NCBI GenBank assembly: GCA_030599435.1
Contig: JAUVNZ010000016.1
Span: 1 to 13,684 of the forward strand
DNA length: 13,684 bases
DNA from: Gammaproteobacteria bacterium
Lineage (GTDB): Bacteria; Pseudomonadota; Gammaproteobacteria; SZUA-152
Direction of reading: 5' to 3'
The notes under the pieces: model-generated
Databases searched by the model: none
What the model was told of the DNA's origin: nothing
What the model saw: only the letters and a program-made list of their open reading frames with translations
Part shown: piece by piece, positions 5,742 to 13,350 of the stretch
How positions within the stretch are numbered: the stretch's first letter is position 1
How the letters are laid out: each line of letters starts with the position of its first letter
Program-made: the position numbers and the translations under genes

Positions 5742-5996
5742 ATGAAAGATTACCGTCGCGCAAAGAAGTCTGTTGATGTTTCAGTTGGGAAATCGGTTCG
5801 GATTATTCGCGAGCTTCAAGGCCTTAGCCAAAATGAATTGGCCGATCTAACTGGTATCCCTCAATCTACTATCTCAGCCATTGAGAATGACCGAGTCCAG
5901 CTTGGAGTGGAGCGTGCAAAGGTTCTTGGGCGTGCGCTACAGTGCCATCCTGCTGTATTGGTATTTCCTGGCTGGGATGCAGAAGTCGCAGCATAA
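5742..5996 (+). CDS. HigA-like antitoxin, XRE-family helix-turn-helix
   Basis: The 84-residue protein is mostly an HTH_XRE domain (about 18-72). The helices RIIRELQG and LSQNELADLTG are followed by the recognition helix PQSTISAIENDRVQLGVERA. This domain would neutralise the preceding toxin and bind the palindromic operator over the promoter. ATG 5742 begins one base after the toxin stop (TGA 5738-5740), with AGGAAG upstream, so translation is tightly linked. The stop TAA (5994-5996) lies inside attC 9. Toxin-first order with an XRE antitoxin is typical of HigBA. Confidence 0.87.
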   Translation: MKDYRRAKKSVDVSVGKSVRIIRELQGLSQNELADLTGIPQSTISAIENDRVQLGVERAKVLGRALQCHPAVLVFPGWDAEVAA

Positions 5997-6053
5997 CAAA
6001 CGCCTCCAGATCGACGCGGCTATGCCGCGCGCCTCTTAGCTCAAACGTTACAA
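5991..6053 (+). other. attC site 9 (63 bp), last in the array, off-consensus right box
   Basis: The left box is GCATAAC (5991-5997). The right box is GTTACAA (6047-6053), departing from GTTRRRY at two positions. The interior holds a tight CGCGGC/GCCGCG hairpin. In an integrated array the right box is made of G from the cassette plus six bases of whatever follows, so an off-consensus right box is what one expects when the last cassette abuts non-cassette DNA. Confidence 0.83.
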
Positions 6054-6077
6054 AATAACAATAAAGCCAGAGCTCGA

Positions 6078-7427
6078 ATGCAAGAAGTTCCGCAAAATTA
6101 TATAAAACAGCCAGAACATGTGCCGTTCCGTGAGGCATTAATCTATTGGCTTAAGCTCGGCTTTATTAGTTTTGGTGGGCCGGCTGGGCAAATAAGTATG
6201 ATGCACCAGGAGTTGGTGGAAAAACGCAGATGGATTTCAGAGCATCGATTTTTGCATGCGCTAAATTACACTATGGTGTTGCCAGGCCCGGAAGCTCAGC
6301 AATTGGCAACCTATATCGGTTGGTTGATGCATGGTGTATGGGGCGGGATAGCAGCCGGAGTTTTATTTGTTATTCCATCACTATTTATTCTTGGCGGGCT
6401 CACGTGGATTTATCTGGTCTATGGCGACGTAACAGCAGTTGAAGGTGTTTTATATGGAATTAAACCAGCTGTAACCGCCATAGTTGTTTTTGCCGCTTAT
6501 CGAATTGGCTCCAGAGCTCTGAAAAACAATGTGCTTCGTGCCATGGCGGTACTGGCATTTATTGCCATTTTTGCTCTGGATATACCTTTCCCCTATATCG
6601 TGTTGATGGCCGGTGTTATCGGTGTTATTGGTTCCCGTTTTGCACCGGAGCACTTTAAGGCAGGTGCGGGACATGGCGCATCAAAAGATACCTATGGTCC
6701 TGCAATTATAGATGATGACACACCTATTCCTGGGCACGCGCTTTTCAAGTGGAATCGGATTATTGTTTTTCTATTGATTGGTTTGTCAATTGGCATGGGT
6801 GTAATGCTTTTGCTTATTAAAGCCTATGGTTGGGAGGGAACGCTGACGCAAATGGGGTGGTTCTTTACCAAAGCTGCATTGGTTACTTTTGGCGGAGCCT
6901 ATGCAGTGTTGCCCTATGTTTATCAAGGGGGTGTTGAACAATATGCCTGGTTAAGCGGAACACAAATGATAGATGGACTTGCGTTAGGTGAAACAACGCC
7001 AGGTCCACTGATAATGGTTGTCGCTTTTGTTGGTTTTGTTGGTGGGTGGACCAAAGAGATTTTTGGCCCCGATATGCTTTTTGTGGCTGGCGCTGCTGGA
7101 GCAAGTATTGCAACACTATTTACATTTCTACCTTCTTTTCTTTTTATCCTTATCGGTGGGCCTGCAATAGAGGCAACCCGACATGATATAAAGTTCACAG
7201 CACCATTAACTGGAATAACAGCAGCTGTCGTTGGAGTGGTCCTTAATCTGGCAGTATTTTTCGCCTATCATGTTTTATGGCCACAGGGTTTTGATGCTCC
7301 ATTTGAATGGTTTTCTGCACTAATTGGAATTGCCGCATTTGTTGCCTTGTTTCGATATAAGGTGGGGATTGTTTCTGTTATTGGTGCGTGCGCTGTTCTT
7401 GGCCTTGGTTACTCTTTGTTAATTTAG
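6078..7427 (+). CDS. chrA: ChrA chromate/anion transporter, long-chain (two-domain) type
   Basis: The 449-residue, highly hydrophobic protein has the duplicated layout of long-chain ChrA. The first half begins with FISFGGPAGQI (29-39) and PGPEAQQLATYIGW (69-82). The second half repeats the theme with TFGGAYAVLPYV (270-281) and GETTPGPL (304-311). Many membrane segments fill both halves, and a polar loop rich in Asp (about 195-220) joins them. ChrA exports chromate from the cytoplasm by proton-coupled transport; distant members may carry other oxyanions. The start follows a poor ribosome-binding site (AGAGCTCGA). It begins 24 bases after the last attC, so it could be read from array transcripts, but it has no attC downstream and ends at a hairpin terminator. 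No chrB regulator is visible. Composition is intermediate between the cassettes and the core genes. Confidence 0.9.
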   Translation: MQEVPQNYIKQPEHVPFREALIYWLKLGFISFGGPAGQISMMHQELVEKRRWISEHRFLHALNYTMVLPGPEAQQLATYIGWLMHGVWGGIAAGVLFVIPSLFILGGLTWIYLVYGDVTAVEGVLYGIKPAVTAIVVFAAYRIGSRALKNNVLRAMAVLAFIAIFALDIPFPYIVLMAGVIGVIGSRFAPEHFKAGAGHGASKDTYGPAIIDDDTPIPGHALFKWNRIIVFLLIGLSIGMGVMLLLIKAYGWEGTLTQMGWFFTKAALVTFGGAYAVLPYVYQGGVEQYAWLSGTQMIDGLALGETTPGPLIMVVAFVGFVGGWTKEIFGPDMLFVAGAAGASIATLFTFLPSFLFILIGGPAIEATRHDIKFTAPLTGITAAVVGVVLNLAVFFAYHVLWPQGFDAPFEWFSALIGIAAFVALFRYKVGIVSVIGACAVLGLGYSLLI

Positions 7428-7429
7428 GG

Positions 7430-7461
7430 ATGTCAGCGTAAATAATAGCTGGCATTTTATA
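7430..7461 (+). terminator. Hairpin terminator after chrA, possibly bidirectional
   Basis: ATGTCAGC (7430-7437) pairs with GCTGGCAT (7448-7455), an eight-base stem with one G-U pair and a ten-base loop, followed by TTTAT. It lies in the short gap between convergent chrA and rsmJ, so it may end transcripts from both sides. Confidence 0.6.
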
Positions 7462-7474
7462 AAGCAGAAGATTT

Positions 7475-8314
7475 TCATGGAACATAAATATCGTAACGGG
7501 TGTTTTTTGATTCCACTGTGCTGTTGGGTTTGCGATTGTTGAGAATGCTGCCACTGAGTATTGGAGCAGTACGTGGTCGTTTAACCGTAACCCTGCGCTT
7601 TGCGCAAGAAAGTGCAACATGAAGCAGTTGGCTCGCATCTTCATCGTCTCCTACCAGTTCACGCAATACCCGTAACTCTTTTTTGACCAACGCACTTTTA
7701 TTTCGATGTGGGTACATGGGATCCATGTAAACAACATCAGGGCATTGTTCTGTTGGTAGATTGGTTAACCATTCGATGGCATCAGCTGAGACTAGATTCA
7801 TGCGATCAGTAACGATAGTTTTTATCTCGGGGTTGTGTGAGGCACGATCAAGCCCATCTTCCAATAAAGCTGCAAGTATGGGAGAACGTTCAATGAGCAT
7901 GACCTGTGCGCCGAGGTTTGCGATCACAAAAGCATCCTTGCCCAGTCCCGCTGTTGCATCAATCACAGTCGGGTTTGCGCCACCTTTTAGACCTATTGCT
8001 TTTGCAAGGGATTGGCCGCGGCCACCGCCAAAACGACGGCGGTGTTCTGTTTTTCCACCACAAAAATCAACAGACACTGCGCCACCGAGCTTGCCGCTTG
8101 TTGCAGTTAGCGTCAGGCAGGGTGGTTCGCCTTTTTTGCTGGTTTCATAACGAAGAACGTAATCATACGATCCGCCTTTTTCGTTAGAAATTTCACCCTT
8201 ATTCTGACTGTGTAAGGACAGCCCCAGTCGTTTTGCCAGGGTTTGGCTTGCTTCTTTATGCTGATTGTCAGTAAAAACAGCAAATGACAACGGCTTTTGT
8301 GAATGTTGTAGCAT
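7475..8314 (-). CDS. rsmJ: 16S rRNA (guanine(1516)-N2)-methyltransferase RsmJ
   Basis: The 279-residue protein matches RsmJ (YhiQ), which methylates N2 of G1516 in 16S rRNA using S-adenosylmethionine. The SAM-binding motif is at DATAGLGKDAF (119-129), followed by the acidic strand end IERSP (141-145). The catalytic/substrate motif DPMYPHR (198-204) leads into NKSALVKKE. HRRRFGGGRGQSLAKA (91-106) is the family segment before the SAM domain. The C-terminal strand AKRRVTVKRP completes the Rossmann-like fold. It runs opposite to chrA and mrcB as a single gene. No clear Shine-Dalgarno precedes ATG 8314, although the N-terminal sequence continues plausibly from there. The C-terminal tail (about 262-279) is polar and less conserved in appearance. 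Confidence 0.93.
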   Translation of the reverse strand: MLQHSQKPLSFAVFTDNQHKEASQTLAKRLGLSLHSQNKGEISNEKGGSYDYVLRYETSKKGEPPCLTLTATSGKLGGAVSVDFCGGKTEHRRRFGGGRGQSLAKAIGLKGGANPTVIDATAGLGKDAFVIANLGAQVMLIERSPILAALLEDGLDRASHNPEIKTIVTDRMNLVSADAIEWLTNLPTEQCPDVVYMDPMYPHRNKSALVKKELRVLRELVGDDEDASQLLHVALSCAKRRVTVKRPRTAPILSGSILNNRKPNSTVESKNTRYDIYVP

Positions 8315-8517
8315 GAGTTATTTGTGAATCGCGCAGTACTTTATGAAATGACTAGCTCAATAGTGTAAATATACTGGTCACTCAAGACAACTAAAATGAG
8401 ATGGCTGATAATTGAAGAAAACAATAGTTGTTGCTCGTGCAAAAGCAAGCTTGATTTTGTGACGTCATCACTTAATTCTTTCAAAAAAATGCTTGCGTGT
8501 GCTGTACAATACGATTT

Positions 8518-10833
8518 ATGTCAAAAAAGCTACGTCAGCTGATAAGTCGTCTTGTCCCCCGGAAATTTGGTTTCGGTAAACGTGGCCGTTGGCATTCTTC
8601 ACGAAAAAAATGGATTTCAGAAAACAAACGTTGGCTCTGGCTGGCTCTGATTGCAGCCGGTTCTTCATTTGCTGTTTATGTCGTTTATCTTGATTTTTCC
8701 GTGCGTACACAATTTGAAGGATCCCGGTGGGCCTTACCAGCGCGTGTTTATGCGCGGGCTTTGGAGTTATACCCTGACCAGCATTTGAGCGCGGAAAAAT
8801 TTTCTGAAGAATTACAATTGCTTGGTTATCGGCCTGTTAGTCGACCCAGTGACCCAGGTACTTATACGCGAATTGGTTCTTCGTTTGTTGTTAAAACACG
8901 AGGTTTTACTTTCTGGGATGGAAAGGAGTCATCCAGGTCGGTTCGTCTGGAGTTTTCTGAAAATCGATTATTGGGTTTATGGCGAGCAGATGTTGGTGAC
9001 CCTATTGATTTGTTGCGCCTGGATCCACCACAAATCGGAAGTATTTACCCTGCACATAATGAAGACAGGGTGTTGGTTCAAATAAGTGATGTTCCCGAAT
9101 TATTAATTGATGCTCTGTTAGTGGTGGAGGATCGTAGTTTTTATGAACACTACGGGGTTTCACCACGTTCCATTTTACGAGCTTTGATGGCTAATGTTAA
9201 AGCTGGGCACACCGTGCAAGGTGGTAGTACGGTAACACAACAATTGGTAAAGAATTTCTTCCTCACCAATGAGCGCACGTTAACGAGAAAAATCAATGAA
9301 GCCATCATGGCGTTGTTAGTGGACTGGCATTATGAAAAAGATGAAATTCTTGAGGCTTACATTAATGAAGTTTACCTGGGACAGGATGGACGAAGATCTA
9401 TACACGGGTTTGGATTGGCCAGCCAGTTTTATTTTGAACGCCCGCTGTCAAAATTAACACCTTCACAAATTGCACTGTTAGTCGCTCTGGTTAAAGGGCC
9501 TTCTTATTATGATCCGAGAAGAAACTTATTACGTGCTCATCAGCGTCGTGATCTTGTTCTGGAGCTTCTTGTTGAACAGAAAAAGCTACCAGCAGAAATG
9601 CTGGAGGCATCACAGGGTGAATCGCTGGGTGTTTTACCGCGCCGTACCAGTGGCGTCACACGTGTGCCAGCATTTATCGACCTGGTTCGGCGTCAGTTAC
9701 GCCGAGATTACAGCGAAGAAGATTTAAGTACGGAAGGTTTGAATATTTTCACAACACTGGAACCTGAAATACAAAAACAAACAGAGTTGGCTGTATCTAA
9801 AAAACTGAATCAGCTTACGCGCGCGGGGATAAGTGAAGAGTTACAGGGTGCTGCAGTTGTGGTTAATGTTAGTAATGGTGAAGTGCAAGCTGTGGTGGGT
9901 GGTCGGGACCCTCGTTTCGCTGGTTTTAATCGTGCAGTTGATGCAGTGCGTCCGGTTGGCTCATTAATTAAGCCAGCAGTGTATCTCACCGCATTGCAGC
10001 GGTCAGAACAATATACGCTTGCAAGTTTAATTGATGATGGCCCTCTGGATGTTGACCTGGGTGGTGGTGAACATTGGACGCCACAAAATTATGACCATGA
10101 AAGTCATGGCATGGTATTGCTGCACGATGCATTAGCGATGTCATACAATGTATCTACGGCACGGCTAGGGTTGGAAATAGGTGTGCCAGCTGTGCTGGAT
10201 ACCTTGCGTGCTCTCGGTGTGGAACGGCCACTCACAGAGTATCCAGCATTATTGCTAGGTGCCGCAAACCTATCGCCCATGAATGTAGCACAGATGTATC
10301 AGACGATTGCTTCAGGTGGTTTTCACACACCGTTACGGTCTATACGTGCGATATTAACTTCTGGCGGAAAACCGTTACAGCGTTACCCTTTGTCGGTGGA
10401 GCCTGCTTTTGACAGTGTGCCAGTATTTCAATTGACTGCTGCGCTACGTGCTGCTGCTCGAGAAGGCACGGGAAAAAATATGTATCAACAATTACCGAAG
10501 GAATTAATAGTTGCCGGTAAAACGGGCACAACGGATGATCTCCGGGATAGCTGGTTTGTTGGTTTTGGCGAAAATGTTCTTGCGGCTGTCTGGTTAGGGA
10601 TGGATGATAATAAACCTGCCGGTTTAACGGGTGCTGGTGGTGCACTAAAGGTGTGGAGCGAACTTATGTCGAATATAGAAGTCCATCCATTGTCTATAGT
10701 GCCACTGCAAGATATGGAATCCGCATGGATTGATCGACGAACTGGATTACTTTCTGACGAAGAATGCGCCAGTGGGGTGGAGCTTGTTTTTATAAAAGGC
10801 ACAAAACCGCAGCAAGAAAGCTACTGCGAATAA
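8518..10833 (+). CDS. mrcB: Bifunctional penicillin-binding protein 1b (glycosyltransferase/transpeptidase)
   Basis: PBP1b polymerises lipid II into glycan strands and cross-links the peptides, anchored in the inner membrane. From ATG 8518 the protein has 771 residues. It has a basic cytoplasmic tail, one membrane helix (about 39-58), then a UB2H-like region. The GT51 domain contains VVEDRSFYEHYG with catalytic E204, then GGSTVTQQLVKNFF and NEVYLGQ. The transpeptidase domain has S482-LI-K485, S542-Y-N544 and K668-T-G670. An upstream in-frame GTG at 8497 would add MCCTIRF, which is unlike a PBP1b tail, so 8518 is preferred. Neither start has a good Shine-Dalgarno. TACAAT (8505-8510) lies eight bases before ATG 8518, so the promoter may sit right at the start. 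The lipoprotein gene that follows after 26 bases is probably co-transcribed. Confidence 0.95.
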   Translation: MSKKLRQLISRLVPRKFGFGKRGRWHSSRKKWISENKRWLWLALIAAGSSFAVYVVYLDFSVRTQFEGSRWALPARVYARALELYPDQHLSAEKFSEELQLLGYRPVSRPSDPGTYTRIGSSFVVKTRGFTFWDGKESSRSVRLEFSENRLLGLWRADVGDPIDLLRLDPPQIGSIYPAHNEDRVLVQISDVPELLIDALLVVEDRSFYEHYGVSPRSILRALMANVKAGHTVQGGSTVTQQLVKNFFLTNERTLTRKINEAIMALLVDWHYEKDEILEAYINEVYLGQDGRRSIHGFGLASQFYFERPLSKLTPSQIALLVALVKGPSYYDPRRNLLRAHQRRDLVLELLVEQKKLPAEMLEASQGESLGVLPRRTSGVTRVPAFIDLVRRQLRRDYSEEDLSTEGLNIFTTLEPEIQKQTELAVSKKLNQLTRAGISEELQGAAVVVNVSNGEVQAVVGGRDPRFAGFNRAVDAVRPVGSLIKPAVYLTALQRSEQYTLASLIDDGPLDVDLGGGEHWTPQNYDHESHGMVLLHDALAMSYNVSTARLGLEIGVPAVLDTLRALGVERPLTEYPALLLGAANLSPMNVAQMYQTIASGGFHTPLRSIRAILTSGGKPLQRYPLSVEPAFDSVPVFQLTAALRAAAREGTGKNMYQQLPKELIVAGKTGTTDDLRDSWFVGFGENVLAAVWLGMDDNKPAGLTGAGGALKVWSELMSNIEVHPLSIVPLQDMESAWIDRRTGLLSDEECASGVELVFIKGTKPQQESYCE

Positions 10834-10859
10834 CTCTTTGAAGTAATACGGTATACAGT

Positions 10860-11249
10860 ATGCGTTATGTAAAATTAATCACCATTGTTTTAAGTTTATT
10901 GTTGGCTGCCTGTGCAAGCTCGCCTCAGCCTACTACTCCCATGATGGACATAAGTTCAGAACAGGATACTCGTCGGGCCACATCATCACTGCTGGCAAAG
11001 GTCGAAATTCAGGAAGGGGCGCAAAATTGGGAGCGAGCAGCGGCATTACTGGAGCGTGCGTTGCGTATTGAGCCTCGCGATGCACAACTTTGGCATCGCC
11101 TGGCGCAGGTTCGTTTACAGCAGGGGCAATACCATTTGGCTGCGAGCCTGGCTCAGAAATCCAATGCCTTGGCGGGGGACGATGTTCAGCTAAAGGAAAA
11201 AAATACCCGTCTCGTGAAGCAGGCCAGAGCGCTAGCCAAAGAAGGATAA
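10860..11249 (+). CDS. lpoP: TPR outer-membrane lipoprotein, probable LpoP-type activator of PBP1b
   Basis: The 129-residue protein starts with a lipoprotein signal (MRYVKLITIVLSLLLAAC), with lipobox LAAC and Cys18 as the lipidated residue. Ala19 at position +2 predicts sorting to the outer membrane. After a polar linker (about 19-50), tetratricopeptide-like helices follow: NWERAAALLERALRIEPRD, AQLWHRLAQVRLQQGQYHLA and ASLAQKSNALA. The gene starts 26 bases after the mrcB stop and is probably in the same operon. In Pseudomonas aeruginosa a TPR lipoprotein encoded next to PBP1b, named LpoP, activates that synthase in the role LpoB has in E. coli. The same size, architecture and position make this the likely function here. 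The name rests on context more than sequence identity. Confidence 0.72.
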   Translation: MRYVKLITIVLSLLLAACASSPQPTTPMMDISSEQDTRRATSSLLAKVEIQEGAQNWERAAALLERALRIEPRDAQLWHRLAQVRLQQGQYHLAASLAQKSNALAGDDVQLKEKNTRLVKQARALAKEG

Positions 11250-11367
11250 TCGAGCATTTTCTCCCGACACTATCCACAGACTGGCTTTCAATATGCTGCT
11301 AACATAGGGTTCCCTAACATCAGCACTATTACCAAGATAATTTAACGCCACTCTTACACATTACCTC

Positions 11368-13350
11368 ATGCAGAGTATTTCCGAATTACTGGGGACAAGC
11401 GGTCCTCTCGCCAAACATATCTCTGGATTTGCCTCACGTTCTCAGCAGCAAGCCATGGCTGAAATCGTGGCTGAAACTCTGGAAAAGGATGGCTTGCTGA
11501 TTGCCGAAGCGGGAACCGGTACGGGCAAAACCTTTGCGTACCTGGTACCCGCTTTGTTGTGCGGTAAGAAGGTCATGATTTCCACTGGCACCAAAAATCT
11601 CCAGGACCAGCTTTTCCACCGCGATCTTCCCACGGTGCGAGAAGCGCTCGGCGTTTCTACTTCTATTGCTTTGCTTAAAGGGCGGGCGAATTATCTGTGT
11701 CATCACCGGCTGGAAATGCTGGAGGGTAGGCGCATGCGACCCGAGCAGCAGGATCAACTGGCGCGGATCCGAAGCTGGACTGGCCGTACCCGTAGTGGAG
11801 ATACCGCAGAGCTTGGTGACATCCCTGAAGACGCGACAATATGGCCAATGGTGACATCAACCACTGATAACTGCCTGGGTAGTGAGTGTCCTGCTTATTC
11901 CGAATGTTTTGTTATGAACGCGCGCAAGGATGCACAGGCAGCAGATGTGCTGGTGGTGAATCATCACCTCTTTTTTGCTGACATGGCTCTACGGGATGAA
12001 GGCTTTGGTGAAATATTGCCCGGGGTGAATGCCTTCATTTTTGATGAAGCTCATCAATTGCCCGAAGTGGCCAGTGTGTTTTTCGGACTTAATCTTGGCG
12101 GTCGCCAGATTGTCGATTTGGGGCGCGATACGCTGGTGGAATTACACGCTGAGGCACCGGATCAGGATCTGGCACAGGCCTGTGTGACCAAACTTGAAAA
12201 ATCGGTGCGCGACTTCAGGCTGGCATTGGGCACTGATACTCGGCGAGGGCCCTGGGCCAAGGTGGCAGAGTCCAGAGTCCTTATTGATGCAGCGGATGAT
12301 TTACTTGCAACCCTCAGCAGACTGGAAGAGGTTCTGGAGCCGTTGGCAGAACGTGGCAAGGGACTGGAACGATGCTGGCGCCGATGCCTGGAATTACAAA
12401 AACGTTTTGGCCAGTTTGTGGATGGCTCAGAACAAAATTATATCCAGTGGTTTGAAACGCATTCGCGCAGTTTTGTGTTGCACATGACCCCCCTGGATAT
12501 CCGCGAGACATTTCGTGCCTATGTCGATAAACATCGCAGCGCCTGGGTCTTTACCTCGGCCACGCTGGCGGTGGGCGACAGCTTCAAACACTTTGCCCGT
12601 AATCTCGGTATTGAAGACGCCAGAGCAGAACTGTGGGACAGCCCCTTCAATTTTGATAAACAGGCCATGTTGTACGTTCCCACCAATATGCCACAGCCCA
12701 ATACAGCCGAATATACCGGTGCTGTGGTTGACGCGGCGATGCCTGTTATCGAGGCCTGTGGTGGCCGCACCTTTTTTCTGCTGACCAGCCATCGCGCTCT
12801 GCGTGAAGTGGCCGAGCGCCTGGAAGGTGAAATCGAATACCCCCTGTTGGTGCAGGGCACATTACCGCGAGCAGAATTGCTAGAGCGTTTTCGTGAATTG
12901 GGTAATGCCGTGCTGGTGGGGACCAGTAGCTTCTGGGAAGGCGTGGATGTGCGCGGCGAAGCATTGTCCTGCGTGATTATCGACAAACTACCTTTCAGTT
13001 CGCCGGGTGATCCGGTATTGCAGGCCAGACTGGATGCCATGCGCGAGCAGGGACTGAATCCCTTTTTTGATTTTCAGGTGCCTCAGGCGGTCATTACCCT
13101 CAAGCAGGGCGTGGGGCGTTTAATCCGTGACGGGAGTGACCGCGGCGTATTGATGATCTGTGACCCTCGACTATTTGGGAAATCCTATGGCCGTGTCTTT
13201 CGTAATAGCTTGCCACCCATGCCAATTACCAGGGATGTGGTAGATGTGCAGGCCTTCTTTAAATTAGGAGATAAGCAAAAAGAGGAACAGGAAAATGAGC
13301 AAATAGCTGGGTCGGCCGAGGTAGAACCAGTAAAAGAGGAAACCGTGTGA
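11368..13350 (+). CDS. yoaA: YoaA/DinG-type ATP-dependent DNA helicase with Fe-S cluster
   Basis: The 660-residue protein is a superfamily 2 helicase of the XPD/DinG group, unwinding DNA 5'-3'. Walker A is AEAGTGTGKT (46-55). The four iron-sulphur Cys are C111 (ANYLC), C169, C174 and C180 (CxxxxCxxxxxC). The DEAH box is at 226-229 (FIFDEAHQLPE), the second RecA domain has WVFTSATL, and motif VI is QGVGRLIR (580-587). The last 25 residues are a charged Glu/Lys-rich tail. E. coli YoaA is about 636 residues and, as here, lies directly before tsaB. It works with the polymerase clamp-loader subunit HolC (chi) in repairing stalled forks. No Shine-Dalgarno precedes ATG 11368. The 118-base gap upstream contains no LexA box (CTGT-N8-ACAG) that I can find. 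Confidence 0.9.
   Translation: MQSISELLGTSGPLAKHISGFASRSQQQAMAEIVAETLEKDGLLIAEAGTGTGKTFAYLVPALLCGKKVMISTGTKNLQDQLFHRDLPTVREALGVSTSIALLKGRANYLCHHRLEMLEGRRMRPEQQDQLARIRSWTGRTRSGDTAELGDIPEDATIWPMVTSTTDNCLGSECPAYSECFVMNARKDAQAADVLVVNHHLFFADMALRDEGFGEILPGVNAFIFDEAHQLPEVASVFFGLNLGGRQIVDLGRDTLVELHAEAPDQDLAQACVTKLEKSVRDFRLALGTDTRRGPWAKVAESRVLIDAADDLLATLSRLEEVLEPLAERGKGLERCWRRCLELQKRFGQFVDGSEQNYIQWFETHSRSFVLHMTPLDIRETFRAYVDKHRSAWVFTSATLAVGDSFKHFARNLGIEDARAELWDSPFNFDKQAMLYVPTNMPQPNTAEYTGAVVDAAMPVIEACGGRTFFLLTSHRALREVAERLEGEIEYPLLVQGTLPRAELLERFRELGNAVLVGTSSFWEGVDVRGEALSCVIIDKLPFSSPGDPVLQARLDAMREQGLNPFFDFQVPQAVITLKQGVGRLIRDGSDRGVLMICDPRLFGKSYGRVFRNSLPPMPITRDVVDVQAFFKLGDKQKEEQENEQIAGSAEVEPVKEETV

Larger units (their letters stand above)
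1..6053 (+). mobile_element. Distal (3') end of an integron gene-cassette array
   Basis: Short genes alternate with attC-type sites, each beginning with an RYYYAAC-like box and ending with a GTTRRRY-like box around an imperfect inverted repeat. Cutting after the G of each right-hand box gives cassettes at about 268-1288, 1289-1786, 1787-2392, 2393-2978 (doubtful right end), 2979-3310, 3311-4440, 4441-5412 and 5413-6047, preceded by a partial one. Gene stops often lie inside the left attC box (1726, 2312, 4362, 5994), which is typical of cassettes. All sites point the same way, so intI/attI should lie to the left, off the window. The flank is ordinary chromosome, so a sedentary chromosomal integron is more likely than a small mobile one, but this cannot be shown without the integrase. 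Confidence 0.9.

Noticed and set aside
7428..7474. attC after chrA that would make chrA a cassette
   Set aside because: The inverted repeat here is a plain terminator hairpin with a T-rich tail; no RYYYAAC or GTTRRRY boxes flank it.
7761..8187. Plus-strand ORFs of 129 and 93 aa opposite rsmJ
   Set aside because: They are antisense to a well-supported gene with intact motifs, have no recognisable domains, and look like frame shadows.
8497..8517. GTG 8497 as the mrcB start, adding MCCTIRF
   Set aside because: The extension is unlike PBP1b cytoplasmic tails, overlaps a likely -10 box, and has no ribosome-binding site; ATG 8518 gives a normal basic tail.
11250..11367. LexA (SOS) box upstream of yoaA
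   Set aside because: I looked for CTGT-N8-ACAG because the helicase family is damage-linked; only half-site matches are present.
12519..13040. Minus-strand 173-aa ORF opposite yoaA
   Set aside because: Its low-complexity Ser/Arg-rich translation comes from the antisense of helicase coding sequence in GC-richer DNA.
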